A stretch of DNA of 64,000 nucleotides from assembly GCF_047501535.1 (NCBI RefSeq), contig NZ_JAZDRJ010000003.1:124001-188000 (forward strand), read 5' to 3'. The stretch's first letter is position 1; each line of letters opens with the position of its first letter. A model generated the notes under the pieces. The model did no database searches. It saw only the letters and a list, made by a program, of their open reading frames with translations, and was not told the origin of the DNA. This DNA is from Yanghanlia sp047501535. Lineage in GTDB: Bacteria; Pseudomonadota; Gammaproteobacteria; Burkholderiales; Burkholderiaceae_B. Positions 34,013-43,610 of this stretch are shown in pieces. The position numbers and the translations under genes are program-made.

Positions 34013-35097
34013 GTTCACTGGTTTCCTCCAGCCGCCAGCCCATCTCGCCCAAAGTATGGCTCGGCATTGTGCTGTGCGGCGCCGTGCTGGCCGTACTACC
34101 GTTCTTGCTGGGTATGGCGGGGCAAAGCTGGATCCGCACACTGAACTTTGCCCTCATCTATGTCATGCTGGCTCTGGGCCTGAATATCGTGGTGGGCTTC
34201 GCCGGCTTGCTTGATTTGGGCTATATCGCCTTCTATGCCGTAGGGGCATATGTGTGGGCCATGCTGGCTTCTCCCCATTTTGGCTTGCACTTGCCATTTT
34301 GGGTGATACTGCCTGTTGGTTTTGTTATGGCCTCCATCGCCGGGGCGCTGCTGGGCGCGCCGACGCTTAAGTTGCGGGGCGATTACCTGGCCATTGTCAC
34401 GCTGGGCTTTGGCGAGATTGTGCGCATCTTCCTCAATAATATGGATGCGCCGGTCAATATCACCAACGGGCCGCAAGGTATCAACCGCATCGACACTTTC
34501 AAAGTGGGCGATTTTCTCTTCGGGCGCAGCCAGGAGATCTTCGGGTTTCGCATTACCGGCCCGGAAAAATACTATTACTTGCTATTGGCGATCACGATTG
34601 TGATTGTCGTCATCTGTGTGCGTTTGCAGCATTCCCGCATTGGGCGTGCCTGGGAAGCCGTGCGCGAAGACGAAGTCGCGGCCAAGGCCATGGGCATTAA
34701 TACCCGCAATATCAAACTGCTGGCCTTCGCCATGGGCGCGTCGTTTGGCGGTATTGCCGGCTGCCTGTTTGCCTCAATGCAAGGGTTTGTCAGCCCAGAA
34801 AGCTTCAGCCTGACTGAATCCATTATGGTGCTTTGCATGGTGGTTCTGGGGGGTATGGGGAATATCCCTGGGGTCATACTGGGGGCGTTACTGCTCTCGG
34901 TTTTCCCTGAACTATTGCGCGCCGTGGTCGTGCCCTTGCAGCAAACGCTGTTTGGCGAAGTCATTCTCGACCCTGAAGGCATACGCATGTTGTTGTTCGG
35001 CTTTGCGCTGGTTCTGGTCATGATTTTCCGGCCCGAAGGCTTATGGCCCTCGGCCTTACGCCGCCGAGAATTGCGCTCAGCCAAGGGGGCGGCATGA
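34009..35097 (+). CDS. livM: Branched-chain amino-acid ABC transporter permease LivM
   Basis: The second permease, 362 residues, has an N-terminal extension typical of LivM and the motif LNIVVGFAGLLDLGYIAFYAVGAY. The conserved loop EDEVAAKAMGINTRNIKLLAFAMGASFGGIAGCLFA follows, then VLGGMGNIPGVILGA. Its stop overlaps the livG start by 4 bases. Confidence 0.94.
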   Translation: MSSLVSSSRQPISPKVWLGIVLCGAVLAVLPFLLGMAGQSWIRTLNFALIYVMLALGLNIVVGFAGLLDLGYIAFYAVGAYVWAMLASPHFGLHLPFWVILPVGFVMASIAGALLGAPTLKLRGDYLAIVTLGFGEIVRIFLNNMDAPVNITNGPQGINRIDTFKVGDFLFGRSQEIFGFRITGPEKYYYLLLAITIVIVVICVRLQHSRIGRAWEAVREDEVAAKAMGINTRNIKLLAFAMGASFGGIAGCLFASMQGFVSPESFSLTESIMVLCMVVLGGMGNIPGVILGALLLSVFPELLRAVVVPLQQTLFGEVILDPEGIRMLLFGFALVLVMIFRPEGLWPSALRRRELRSAKGAA

Positions 35098-35966
35098 ATC
35101 AGCCCATGGTCAACCGCGACAGAAGCTCCATGCCCGAGCTTTTGCTGGTCGTCAACAAACTCAGCAAACGCTTTGGCGGCTTGCAAGCGCTTTCTGACGT
35201 GAGCTTCAGCATTTGCAAGGGCGATATCTACGGGCTGATCGGGCCGAATGGTGCGGGCAAAACCACACTGTTCAATGTGCTCACCAGCCTGTACCAGCCC
35301 GAAATGGGCACAGCGAACTTCATGGGGCATCAGCTCACCAAGCTCAAGCCGCATGAAATCGCCCAAGTGGGCCTGGCCCGCACTTTTCAGAATATCCGTC
35401 TGTTCGCTAACGTCAGCGCCATTGAGAATGTGATGATCGGGCGCCATGTGCGCACCAAGGCCGGCGTGTTGGGCGCGGTGTTGCGTAATCGCGCCACGCT
35501 GGAAGAAGAGCGCGCCATCGAAGCGCGTGCCTACGAGTTATTGGAGTATGTAGGTATTGCCGAACGCGCGAATGATATCGCTCGCTCGCTTTCCTATGGT
35601 GACCAACGGCGGCTGGAGATTGCCCGCGCGCTGGCAACCGACCCAAAACTTCTGGCCTTGGATGAACCCGCTGCGGGGATGAACCCTTCAGAAACCGTGG
35701 TGCTGCGCAAGTTGATTGAAAAAATTCGCGACGACGGTGTAACGGTGCTGCTGATCGAACACGATATGAAGTTGGTGATGGGGCTGTGCAACCGGGTGCT
35801 CGTGCTGGAATACGGCCGCGTATTGGCCGAGGGCAAGCCGTCTGAGGTACAGCGTAACCCGCGTGTCATCGAGGCGTATCTGGGCAAGGGGGCTGCCGAA
35901 CAAGGGGCTGCCGCCGTACCTCAGACCATGGCTGAAGCGCAGGAACAGAATGAGGAAGGGCAATGA
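35094..35966 (+). CDS. livG: Branched-chain amino-acid ABC transporter ATP-binding protein LivG
   Basis: The 290-residue ATPase has Walker A GPNGAGKTT, signature LSYGDQRRLEIARALA, Walker B LLALDEPAAGMNP and the switch His in IEHDMKLVM. A C-terminal tail of about 30 residues is rich in Ala, Gln and Glu. AAGGGGG precedes the ATG at 35094, which overlaps the livM stop; an earlier in-frame ATG at 35043 lies inside livM. Confidence 0.94.
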   Translation: MNQPMVNRDRSSMPELLLVVNKLSKRFGGLQALSDVSFSICKGDIYGLIGPNGAGKTTLFNVLTSLYQPEMGTANFMGHQLTKLKPHEIAQVGLARTFQNIRLFANVSAIENVMIGRHVRTKAGVLGAVLRNRATLEEERAIEARAYELLEYVGIAERANDIARSLSYGDQRRLEIARALATDPKLLALDEPAAGMNPSETVVLRKLIEKIRDDGVTVLLIEHDMKLVMGLCNRVLVLEYGRVLAEGKPSEVQRNPRVIEAYLGKGAAEQGAAAVPQTMAEAQEQNEEGQ

Positions 35967-36706
35967 CGGGCGCAGTGACCCCCTTGCTTGAATTACGCGA
36001 CCTGGATGTCGCATACGGTGGCATTAAGGCTGTGCGCGGCCTGAGCCTGGTCGTCAACCCGGGCGAGCTGGTGTGCTTGATTGGCGCGAATGGGGCGGGG
36101 AAAAGCACCACCTTGCGGGCGATTTGCGGCCTGGTGCCACATGCGGGGGGAGACATGCTCTACGATGGCCGCTCCATTGCCGGAGCGCCTTCTTACATGC
36201 TGGTTCGCCAGGGGCTGGTCATGGTGCCGGAAGGCCGGGGAATTTTCGGCCAGCTCACCATTGAAGAAAACCTCGCCATGGGGGCGTACAGCCGCCGCGA
36301 TACGGAACAGATCGCCCGCGATACCGAACACGTGTTGGAGATTTTCCCGCGCCTGAAGGAAAGGCTGAAACAGTCTGCCGGAACCATGTCCGGCGGCGAA
36401 CAGCAGATGCTGGCCATGGGCCGCGCCATGATTTCCCGGCCCCGGCTGCTACTGCTGGATGAACCTTCCATGGGCCTGGCCCCCATCATGGTGGAAAAAA
36501 TCTTTGAGGTAGTCCGCACCATTGCCGACGAAGGCGTGACGATTCTGCTGATCGAACAGAACGCGCGGTTGGCGCTGGAAACCAGCCACCGGGGTTATGT
36601 GATGGAATCCGGCCGGATGATTCTGGAAGGGCCGTCAGCTCAGTTGCTGGACGACCCTAAAGTCCGGGCTTCTTATCTGGGTGAAGAAGAAATCGAATCA
36701 AGCTGA
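35963..36706 (+). CDS. livF: Branched-chain amino-acid ABC transporter ATP-binding protein LivF
   Basis: The 247-residue second ATPase has Walker A GANGAGKST, signature MSGGEQQMLAMGRAM, Walker B LLLLDEPSMGLAP and switch IEQNARLAL, in the LivF style (Gln instead of His after Glu). It is the last gene of the liv operon and overlaps livG by 4 bases. A 164-base gap without a supported gene separates it from the convergent dut. Confidence 0.94.
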   Translation: MTGAVTPLLELRDLDVAYGGIKAVRGLSLVVNPGELVCLIGANGAGKSTTLRAICGLVPHAGGDMLYDGRSIAGAPSYMLVRQGLVMVPEGRGIFGQLTIEENLAMGAYSRRDTEQIARDTEHVLEIFPRLKERLKQSAGTMSGGEQQMLAMGRAMISRPRLLLLDEPSMGLAPIMVEKIFEVVRTIADEGVTILLIEQNARLALETSHRGYVMESGRMILEGPSAQLLDDPKVRASYLGEEEIESS

Positions 36707-36870
36707 AAAGCGGCGCTGAACTAATGCGCAGCCGCTTGGTAGTGGATTTATCGGCCTGTCTCGGGAGACGCGCCGACCCAGGACATGTGAGCTGGCTGTC
36801 GGAGTACCAGCCGAATGTGGAAATGTCAGCCAGTCTGGGGAATTTCAGCCGGCCATCATGGGAAGATCCG

Positions 36871-37320
36871 TTAATTCCTGCCGGTGCTGCCAAAGCCGCC
36901 CGCACCCCGGCTGCTGTCTTCGAATTCATCAACGATGTCGAATTCCACCTGTTGAACGGGTACAACAACCAGTTGTGCCAAGCGCTCCATGGGTTCCAGC
37001 ACAAAGGGCTCACTGCCACGGTTCCATGCCGACACCATGAGCGGGCCTTGGTAGTCGGAATCGATCAAACCCACCAAATTACCCAACACAATGCCGTGTT
37101 TATGGCCCAGCCCCGAGCGCGGCAGAATCATGGCGGCGTAGGCCGGGTCGGCGATATGAATGGATAAGCCCGTGGGGATGAGTTCCGTCGCACCCGGTTG
37201 CAGCGTCAGCGGGGCGTCGATGCAGGCGCGCAAATCTAACCCGGCCGACCCGCGTGTGGCATAGCTGGGCAAGTAATCGGTCATGCGCGGGTCAAGAATC
37301 TTCAGGGCGATGCGTCTCAT
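36871..37320 (-). CDS. dut: Deoxyuridine 5'-triphosphate nucleotidohydrolase
   Basis: Dut hydrolyses dUTP to dUMP, keeping uracil out of DNA and feeding thymidylate synthesis. The 149-residue trimeric-type enzyme has the family motifs SAGLDLRA, ILPRSGLGHKHG, GLIDSDYQGP, RLAQLVVVPV and the C-terminal RGAGGFGSTG arm. The ATG at 37320 lies 8 bases after the coaBC stop; the in-frame ATG at 37359 is inside coaBC. Confidence 0.96.
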   Translation of the reverse strand: MRRIALKILDPRMTDYLPSYATRGSAGLDLRACIDAPLTLQPGATELIPTGLSIHIADPAYAAMILPRSGLGHKHGIVLGNLVGLIDSDYQGPLMVSAWNRGSEPFVLEPMERLAQLVVVPVQQVEFDIVDEFEDSSRGAGGFGSTGRN

Positions 37321-37327
37321 GGGATGT

Positions 37328-38527
37328 TTACTTCCTTGGCAGGCGCTGGGCGATGGCACTGACCAGTGCGCGAGCAGCCTGTAGTTTAGGTTGAGGCGAT
37401 AAGGCAGTTTGGCCGCGCTCTTCGAACAACACCATTTCAGTGAGTTCAGCGTCCATTACCTGTTGGGCCAGATTCCCCACCAGCAAGGGCACGCCTTTGC
37501 GGCGGCGCTTGGCTTCGGCATATTCGGCGAGGTTCTCGGTTTCGGCGGCAAAGCCTACGCACCAGGGGCCGTTTTCCATGGCAGCCACCTCGGCGAGGAT
37601 GTCTGGGTTGGGGGCGAATTCCAGCTGCGGAGCGCCGCTACCCGAAGTCTTTTTAAGCTTCTGATCGCTGCTGTTCACCACATGCCAATCAGCGACGGCG
37701 GCTACGGAGATGAATACATCGCTGTTGGCGGCGTATTGCATGACGGCGGCGTGCATCTGCCGGGCGCTTTCCACATTGATGCGGGTGACCCCATAGGGGG
37801 TGGGCAAGGGCGTTGGGCCGCTGACCAATATCACTTCCGCGCCCGCTTCGTACGCGGCGCGTGCAATGGCATAGCCGGTTTTTCCAGAACTGCGGTTGGT
37901 GATGACCCGCACCGGGTCGATGCGTTCAGAGGTGGGACCGGCGGTAATCAGGACGCGCTGCCCGGCCAGTGTATTGGGCTGGAAGAAGGCAATGAGTTCG
38001 GCCAGTATTTGGTCGGGTTCCAGCATGCGCCCGCCACCCGTTTCGCCACACGCTTGTTCGCCTTCGGCGGGGCCGAGCAAGCGCACGCCGTCGCGTCGCA
38101 ATTGCTCGGCATTTCGCTGAGTGGCGGGGTTCAACCACATTTCGCGATTCATGGCAGGCGCCACCAGCAAGGGGCAGTTGCCACGCGCCACGCACAGCGT
38201 GGAGAGTAGGTCGTCGGCCAAGCCATGCGCCAATTTGGCCATGAAGTCGGTGCTGGCCGGTGCGATGAGAATGGCGTCGGCCCCGCGTGTCAGGTTGATG
38301 TGCGCCATATTATTGGGCACGCGGGCATCCCATGGGTCCAGGTAGACCGGGCGCCCCGACAGCGCTTGCATGGTGACGGGGGTAATGAAGTGCGTGGCCG
38401 CCTCAGTCATGACCACATCAATGACGGCGCCTTGATCAATGGCGCGGCGGACAAATTCGGCGACCTTATAGCAGGCGATGCCGCCCGTCAGACCGAGCAC
38501 AATGCGTTTATTGGCAAGTTCCAGCAT
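37328..38527 (-). CDS. coaBC: Bifunctional phosphopantothenoylcysteine decarboxylase/synthetase
   Basis: CoaBC makes 4'-phosphopantetheine from phosphopantothenate and cysteine with CTP, in coenzyme A synthesis. The 399-residue protein has the N-terminal flavin-dependent CoaC domain (GLTGGIACYK, APASTDFMAKLAHGLADDLL, APAMNREMW) and the CoaB domain (ITAGPTSERIDPVRVITNRSSGK, SVAAVADW). The pairing with dut is common in proteobacteria. Confidence 0.95.
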   Translation of the reverse strand: MLELANKRIVLGLTGGIACYKVAEFVRRAIDQGAVIDVVMTEAATHFITPVTMQALSGRPVYLDPWDARVPNNMAHINLTRGADAILIAPASTDFMAKLAHGLADDLLSTLCVARGNCPLLVAPAMNREMWLNPATQRNAEQLRRDGVRLLGPAEGEQACGETGGGRMLEPDQILAELIAFFQPNTLAGQRVLITAGPTSERIDPVRVITNRSSGKTGYAIARAAYEAGAEVILVSGPTPLPTPYGVTRINVESARQMHAAVMQYAANSDVFISVAAVADWHVVNSSDQKLKKTSGSGAPQLEFAPNPDILAEVAAMENGPWCVGFAAETENLAEYAEAKRRRKGVPLLVGNLAQQVMDAELTEMVLFEERGQTALSPQPKLQAARALVSAIAQRLPRK

Positions 38528-38536
38528 GGTGACGAC

Positions 38537-39085
38537 TCAAAGTTGAGCGCGTTGCCGCTTTTCGCGACGCCAGCGCAGGATTTCGTCCAAAACCAGCAGG
38601 ATGGCGCCAAGCGTGATGGCGACATCCGCGACGTTGAACGCGGGGAAATACCTATCCTGCCAGTAGAACAGCAGAAAATCCACCACATGGCCATATAGTA
38701 CGCGGTCGATGGCGTTGCCCAGTGCTCCTCCCAGAATGCAGGCCAGCGCGCCGCAAAACAGCTTTTGCTGCGGATACTTCCATAGCAAGCGGGCGATGAT
38801 GACGGTGGCAGCCAGCGCGATTAGCGTGAAAAGCCAGCGTTGCCAGCCTTGGCCGTCGGCCAGGAAACTAAAGGCCGCCCCCGTGTTGTACAGCAGGGTG
38901 AAGTCAAAAAACGGCAGAATGTGCCAGCGTTCCCCATACTGCAACGCCGTATCAAACCAGACTTTGGTGGCTTGGTCCAAGCCGATAATGACGGCCGCCA
39001 ACAGCCCCCAAGCCAGCACGGGGCGGCGGCTGGGGGCTACTTGCGTGACATCTGGTTGATCTTGGGCAGGGTGTTGTTCAGGCAT
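38537..39085 (-). CDS. lspA: Lipoprotein signal peptidase
   Basis: LspA removes the signal peptide from prolipoproteins in the inner membrane. The 183-residue product has four membrane helices and the catalytic aspartates Asp127 (GNAIDR) and Asp154 (FNVADVAI). The first 20 residues are a hydrophilic extension. The ATG at 39085 overlaps the ileS stop by 8 bases; the frame extends upstream inside ileS without LspA sequence. Confidence 0.95.
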   Translation of the reverse strand: MPEQHPAQDQPDVTQVAPSRRPVLAWGLLAAVIIGLDQATKVWFDTALQYGERWHILPFFDFTLLYNTGAAFSFLADGQGWQRWLFTLIALAATVIIARLLWKYPQQKLFCGALACILGGALGNAIDRVLYGHVVDFLLFYWQDRYFPAFNVADVAITLGAILLVLDEILRWRREKRQRAQL

Positions 39086-41918
39086 GTTGACGCGGCTCGC
39101 CGTCGCCAAAGAGGTTGTCCGAACAGCGGCCACACAGCGTGGGGTGGTCGGCGTTTGAACCGACGTCGGCACGGTGGTGCCAGCAGCGCTCACATTTCTG
39201 CTCAGGGCTGGGTTGGACATCAATGCGGAGTGTGGCGTCGCTGCCCGCATGGACGGTGGCACGCGAAACAATCAGCACAAAGCGCAGATCGTCGCCCAGC
39301 GATTGCAGCCATTCAAGGTCGCGGCCTTGGGCATAGATGTCGATTTCCGCCGCCAGCGATGAGCCGACTTTGCCTGTTGCGCGAACATCTTCGATGCGGC
39401 GCATGACTTCGGCACGGATATCGCGCAGGCGCGCCCATTTTTCCTTCAAAGCCTGGGCATCGCCCTGTTCGGGGTAGGCGTGATAGGTTTCCGTGAAAAT
39501 GGTGAGCGGCTGCGTATCGGCATGCAGGCACTTCCAGGCTTCTTCTGTAGTGAAGGACAGAATCGGCGCCATCAGCTTGAGCAGGCCATTGGTGATATGC
39601 CACAGGGCGGTCTGTGCCGAGCGCCTTGCCAGGCTGTCTGCTGCGGTGGTGTACAGGCGGTCTTTCAGGATGTCGAGATAGAAAGCGCCCAGGTCTTCGG
39701 AGCAGAACACCTGCAGACGCGCCACAGCCGGGTGGAATTCATACCTTTCGTACCACGCCTGCACGTCTTTTTGCATGGCGGCTGTCATGGCCAGCGCATA
39801 GCGGTCGATTTCGAACATCTCTTCCGGGGACACAGCCTGGGTGTTGATGTCGAAGTCGCTGACGTTGCCCAACAGGAACTTCAGCGTGTTGCGGATGCGG
39901 CGATAGCTTTCCACCACTCGGTCAAGAATGGTTTGGGAAATGGATAGTTCGCCGGAATAGTCGGTAGCGGCCGTCCAGAGGCGCAGAATTTCCGCGCCAA
40001 GTGAGTCGGAGACCTTTTGCGGAGCCACTACGTTGCCAACCGATTTACTCATTTTGCGGCCCTCGCCATCGACCACGAAACCGTGGGTCAGCAAGGCTTT
40101 GTAGGGCGGGCGGCCATAGAGCATGCAGCCAGTGAGCAGCGAGGAATGGAACCAGCCACGATGCTGGTCGGAGCCTTCCAGATAGAGGTCGGCGGGCCAG
40201 GTGAGTTCTTCGGCGTGCGAACCTTTAACGACCTGACCGCGGCCGCCCAGCACAGTGGCGTGGGTGGTGCCGGAGTCAAACCAGACATCCAGGGTGTCGC
40301 GGTTTTTTTCGTAGTGTTTGGCGTCTTCGCCCAGCAATTCAGCGGGGTCGAGCGACTGCCAGGCTTCAATGCCGTGCTGTTCAATACGTTGCGCCACCGC
40401 TTCCATCAGCTCAGGCGTGCGGGGGTGCAGCTCACCCGTTTCCTTGTGAACAAAGAACGCCATGGGCACGCCCCACTGGCGCTGACGCGACAGAGTCCAG
40501 TCCGGGCGGTTGGCGATCATGGCGTGCAGTCGCGCCTTACCCCAAGCGGGGTAGAAGGCGGTGTCCTCTACGCCTTGCAAGGCCATTTCGCGCAGGCTGG
40601 GGCCTTCGGAAGGCTTGCGGTCCATCCCCGCAAACCACTGGCTGGTGGCGCGGTAGATGACAGGAGTCTTGTGGCGCCAGCAGTGCATGTAGCTGTGGGA
40701 CATCATTTCCACTTTCAGCAACGTGCCTGCCAGTTTCAGCGCTTCAACAATCAGCGGGTTGGCTTTCCAGATGGTGTGGCCGCCAAACAAGGGCAGGCTG
40801 TCGGCGTAGTGGCCGTCGCCTTTGACCGGGTTGATGATGTCGTCATCAGCCAGGCCATGTGCTTTGCAGGATACGAAGTCTTCCACCCCATAGGCGGGGG
40901 CGGAGTGCACCACGCCGGTGCCGGAATCCAGTGTCACGTAGTCGCCGCAGTAAATCGGCGATACACGGCGATAGCCTTCATGCGCCTCGTAAAGAGGGTG
41001 GCGGAACTCGACGTGGGAGAGCTTTTCGCCCATGGCCGTCGCGATGACTTCGCCTTTCAGGCCCCATTCTTCCAGGCAGGCTTCGACACGGTCTTTGGCC
41101 AGCAGCAACAGAGCGCCGGTTTCGCGAGGGGTTTCAAGGCGGACCAGCGCGTATTCGAATTCAGGGTGGACATTCAGCGCCTGGTTGGCGGGAATGGTCC
41201 AGGGCGTGGTGGTCCAGATTACTGCCGCGCCCGCTTCAACGTCGCTCACACCAAACGCTGCGGCGACTTTGGCGGGGTCGTTAAATGGGAAGGCGACATA
41301 GATGGAAGGGTCTTTGCGGTCGGCATATTCGACTTCGGCCTCGGCCAGGGCCGAGCCGCAATCGAAACACCAGTTCACGGGCTTAAGGCCACGGAATACA
41401 AAGCCTTTTTGCATAATGCGCGAAAGCGCGCGTAGCTCGTCGGCTTCATTGCTGTAGTTCATGGTGAGATAGGGGTTTTCCCAGTCTCCCAGAACGCCCA
41501 GGCGCTTGAATTCAGTGCGCTGATTGTCGATTTGTTCGTAAGCGTAGGCACGCGCCTTGGCCTGTACCTCGGCCACAGGCAGATTCTTGCCGTATTTCTT
41601 TTCAATCTGAATTTCGATGGGCATGCCGTGGCAGTCCCAGCCCGGCACATAAACCGCATCAAAGCCAGCCATATTGCGGCTCTTGACGATGATGTCTTTC
41701 AGAATCTTGTTAACGGCGTGGCCGATGTGAATGTTGCCGTTGGCATAGGGCGGGCCATCGTGCAGCACGAATTTAGGCCTTCCCTTACTGGCCTGCCTGA
41801 TGGCTGCGTAAACTTTGTTTTCTTCCCACTCGGCGACCCAGCCGGGCTCGCGCTTGGCAAGGTTGCCGCGCATGGGAAATGGGGATTCAGGCAGGTTGAG
41901 GCTTTTTCTATAGTCCAT
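39078..41918 (-). CDS. ileS: Isoleucyl-tRNA synthetase
   Basis: IleS charges tRNA-Ile. The 946-residue class I enzyme has the HIGH-type motif PYANGNIHIGHAVNK, the editing domain region and KMSKSVGN. A C-terminal zinc finger holds CERCW and C-x-x-C (LCGRCS). The ATG at 41918 overlaps the ribF stop by 11 bases. Order ribF-ileS-lspA is the standard proteobacterial arrangement. Confidence 0.97.
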   Translation of the reverse strand: MDYRKSLNLPESPFPMRGNLAKREPGWVAEWEENKVYAAIRQASKGRPKFVLHDGPPYANGNIHIGHAVNKILKDIIVKSRNMAGFDAVYVPGWDCHGMPIEIQIEKKYGKNLPVAEVQAKARAYAYEQIDNQRTEFKRLGVLGDWENPYLTMNYSNEADELRALSRIMQKGFVFRGLKPVNWCFDCGSALAEAEVEYADRKDPSIYVAFPFNDPAKVAAAFGVSDVEAGAAVIWTTTPWTIPANQALNVHPEFEYALVRLETPRETGALLLLAKDRVEACLEEWGLKGEVIATAMGEKLSHVEFRHPLYEAHEGYRRVSPIYCGDYVTLDSGTGVVHSAPAYGVEDFVSCKAHGLADDDIINPVKGDGHYADSLPLFGGHTIWKANPLIVEALKLAGTLLKVEMMSHSYMHCWRHKTPVIYRATSQWFAGMDRKPSEGPSLREMALQGVEDTAFYPAWGKARLHAMIANRPDWTLSRQRQWGVPMAFFVHKETGELHPRTPELMEAVAQRIEQHGIEAWQSLDPAELLGEDAKHYEKNRDTLDVWFDSGTTHATVLGGRGQVVKGSHAEELTWPADLYLEGSDQHRGWFHSSLLTGCMLYGRPPYKALLTHGFVVDGEGRKMSKSVGNVVAPQKVSDSLGAEILRLWTAATDYSGELSISQTILDRVVESYRRIRNTLKFLLGNVSDFDINTQAVSPEEMFEIDRYALAMTAAMQKDVQAWYERYEFHPAVARLQVFCSEDLGAFYLDILKDRLYTTAADSLARRSAQTALWHITNGLLKLMAPILSFTTEEAWKCLHADTQPLTIFTETYHAYPEQGDAQALKEKWARLRDIRAEVMRRIEDVRATGKVGSSLAAEIDIYAQGRDLEWLQSLGDDLRFVLIVSRATVHAGSDATLRIDVQPSPEQKCERCWHHRADVGSNADHPTLCGRCSDNLFGDGEPRQHA

Positions 41919-42873
41919 GGAAGGCGAAGTATTCTCGGGCGCGCCGCGCGTCGTCATCAATGGCGGCGATCAGTGTGGGAAGATCTGGAAATTTTTCTTC
42001 ATCGCGCAGGAAGCGGATGAATTCAACAGAGCTGAGTTTACCGTAAGCGTCAATATCGCAATCCAGCAAGTGGGTTTCCAGCACGCGGCGGCCTTGTTCA
42101 GTGACGGTGGGGCGCACGCCTAGGCTGGCCACACCCGGTAAGGGGGCAGGCCCCAGGCCGTGCACCCGCACAATGTAAACACCGTTACGTAAGGCGCTGT
42201 TTTCCGCTATGCGATGGTTGAGGGTGCGGTAACCGATGCTGCGGCCGATTTTCTGCCCGTGGCCCACATGGCCGCTCACGCAATAGCGATAACCAAGCAG
42301 GCTATGGGCGCGTTCCAAGTCGCCTTCGGCCAGCGCATGGCGCAACTCGGAACTCGATATGCGGCGGCCGCTATCGTCCGGGATATCGGCAATGGTTTCC
42401 ACCGTGAAACCAAGCTGGCGGCCCATGCGCCGCAGCAGGTCAATGTCGCCGCTGCGCTTGTGGCCGTAGCGGAAGTCCTCGCCGACCAGCAGCCAGCGCG
42501 TGTTCAGCCCTTCAATCAGCAAGCGCTGGATGAAGTCTTCCGGCTTCATGCTAGACAGCTGGGTATCGAAGCGAGCCAAAACGATCTGCTGCATGCCAAA
42601 CTGGTGCAACAGCTGGATTTTGTCGCGCAGTGAGCTGATCTGGGTTGGGGCGAGCTCGGGCTTGCCCGCACGCGCAGCGAAGAACGCGCGCGGGTGCGGG
42701 GCGAACGTCATGACAGTGGGCGCCATGCCATAGCCATCCGCATGCGCGCGAACGCGCTCCAGGATGGCTTGGTGGCCCAGATGTACGCCGTCAAAATTGC
42801 CAATCGTCACGGCGCTGGGGCGCTGTGTGTCGTGGCGAGGCAGGCGTCGATAGAGGTGGCAACTCGTTTTCAC
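41908..42873 (-). CDS. ribF: Bifunctional riboflavin kinase/FAD synthetase
   Basis: RibF converts riboflavin to FMN and FAD. The 321-residue protein has the nucleotidyltransferase motif TIGNFDGVHLGHQAIL near the N-terminus and the SSELRHALAEGDLERAHSLLG segment. A riboflavin kinase domain (GHGQKIGRSIGYRTLN) forms the C-terminal part. It starts in a 45-base gap shared with the divergent purN. Confidence 0.95.
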   Translation of the reverse strand: MKTSCHLYRRLPRHDTQRPSAVTIGNFDGVHLGHQAILERVRAHADGYGMAPTVMTFAPHPRAFFAARAGKPELAPTQISSLRDKIQLLHQFGMQQIVLARFDTQLSSMKPEDFIQRLLIEGLNTRWLLVGEDFRYGHKRSGDIDLLRRMGRQLGFTVETIADIPDDSGRRISSSELRHALAEGDLERAHSLLGYRYCVSGHVGHGQKIGRSIGYRTLNHRIAENSALRNGVYIVRVHGLGPAPLPGVASLGVRPTVTEQGRRVLETHLLDCDIDAYGKLSSVEFIRFLRDEEKFPDLPTLIAAIDDDARRAREYFAFHGL

Positions 42874-42917
42874 AGGCGGGAGTTTACAATTTTGCGACGC
42901 TTAACTCAGGAATTATC

Positions 42918-43610
42918 GTGGCCAACCTCGAAAATAGCCCTTGTCGCTTCGTCGTATTGATCTCAGGACGGGGCTCAAACATGCAAACCATCGTCAACAC
43001 TATCGAGCAGCATAAGCTGCCCGCCCAAGTGTGTGCCGTTGTGTCCAACAGCGCGGATGCTGCGGGTTTGGCGTGGGCCGCCGAACGCGGCATCGCCACC
43101 CATGCCGTCCCGCATCGCGACTATGCAACACGTCAGGAATTTGACCAGGCGCTGGCGCAAGTGATTGATGCTTACAAGCCACACTATGTGTTGCTGGCCG
43201 GTTTCATGCGGGTGCTTACACCTGCTTTTGTGCAGCGCTATGAAGGGCGTTTATTGAATATACACCCCTCGCTGCTGCCTGCGTTCCCAGGGCTGCATAC
43301 TCACCAGCAAGCTTTGAACATGGGCGTGCAGTGGCACGGCTGCACCGTGCATTTCGTGACAGCTGAGCTGGATCACGGCCCGATTGTTGCCCAGGGCATA
43401 GTGCCTGTGTTGGCGGATGACGACGCGGATGTGTTGGCTTCCCGCCTCTTGGCCGTTGAACACAAGCTGTACGCTGAAGTCGTGTGCTGGTTGGCTCAGG
43501 GGCGTGTATCCTTGGACCCAAATCAAATTGTGCGTGTGGCAGGGGTTGCCAGTCGCGCATTTCTGCCGGACGGCGCGCTGTTCAGTGAGCCTGGCAAGGA
43601 GCATTCATGA
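42918..43610 (+). CDS. purN: Phosphoribosylglycinamide formyltransferase
   Basis: PurN formylates GAR with 10-formyltetrahydrofolate in purine synthesis. The 230-residue product has GRGSN (17-21), LLNIHPSLLPAFPG and VTAELDHGPI, containing the catalytic Asn, His and Asp. The start is a GTG at 42918 with CAGGAA upstream; the next ATG would cut off the nucleotide-binding motif. It overlaps the following methyltransferase gene by 4 bases. Confidence 0.93.
   Translation: MANLENSPCRFVVLISGRGSNMQTIVNTIEQHKLPAQVCAVVSNSADAAGLAWAAERGIATHAVPHRDYATRQEFDQALAQVIDAYKPHYVLLAGFMRVLTPAFVQRYEGRLLNIHPSLLPAFPGLHTHQQALNMGVQWHGCTVHFVTAELDHGPIVAQGIVPVLADDDADVLASRLLAVEHKLYAEVVCWLAQGRVSLDPNQIVRVAGVASRAFLPDGALFSEPGKEHS

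Noticed and set aside
36724..37167. 147-codon plus-strand frame between livF and dut
   Set aside because: Mostly antisense to dut, with no domain.
40017..41435. 472-codon plus-strand frame opposite ileS
   Set aside because: Same reason: composition of the complementary ileS frame, no domain, no ribosome-binding site.
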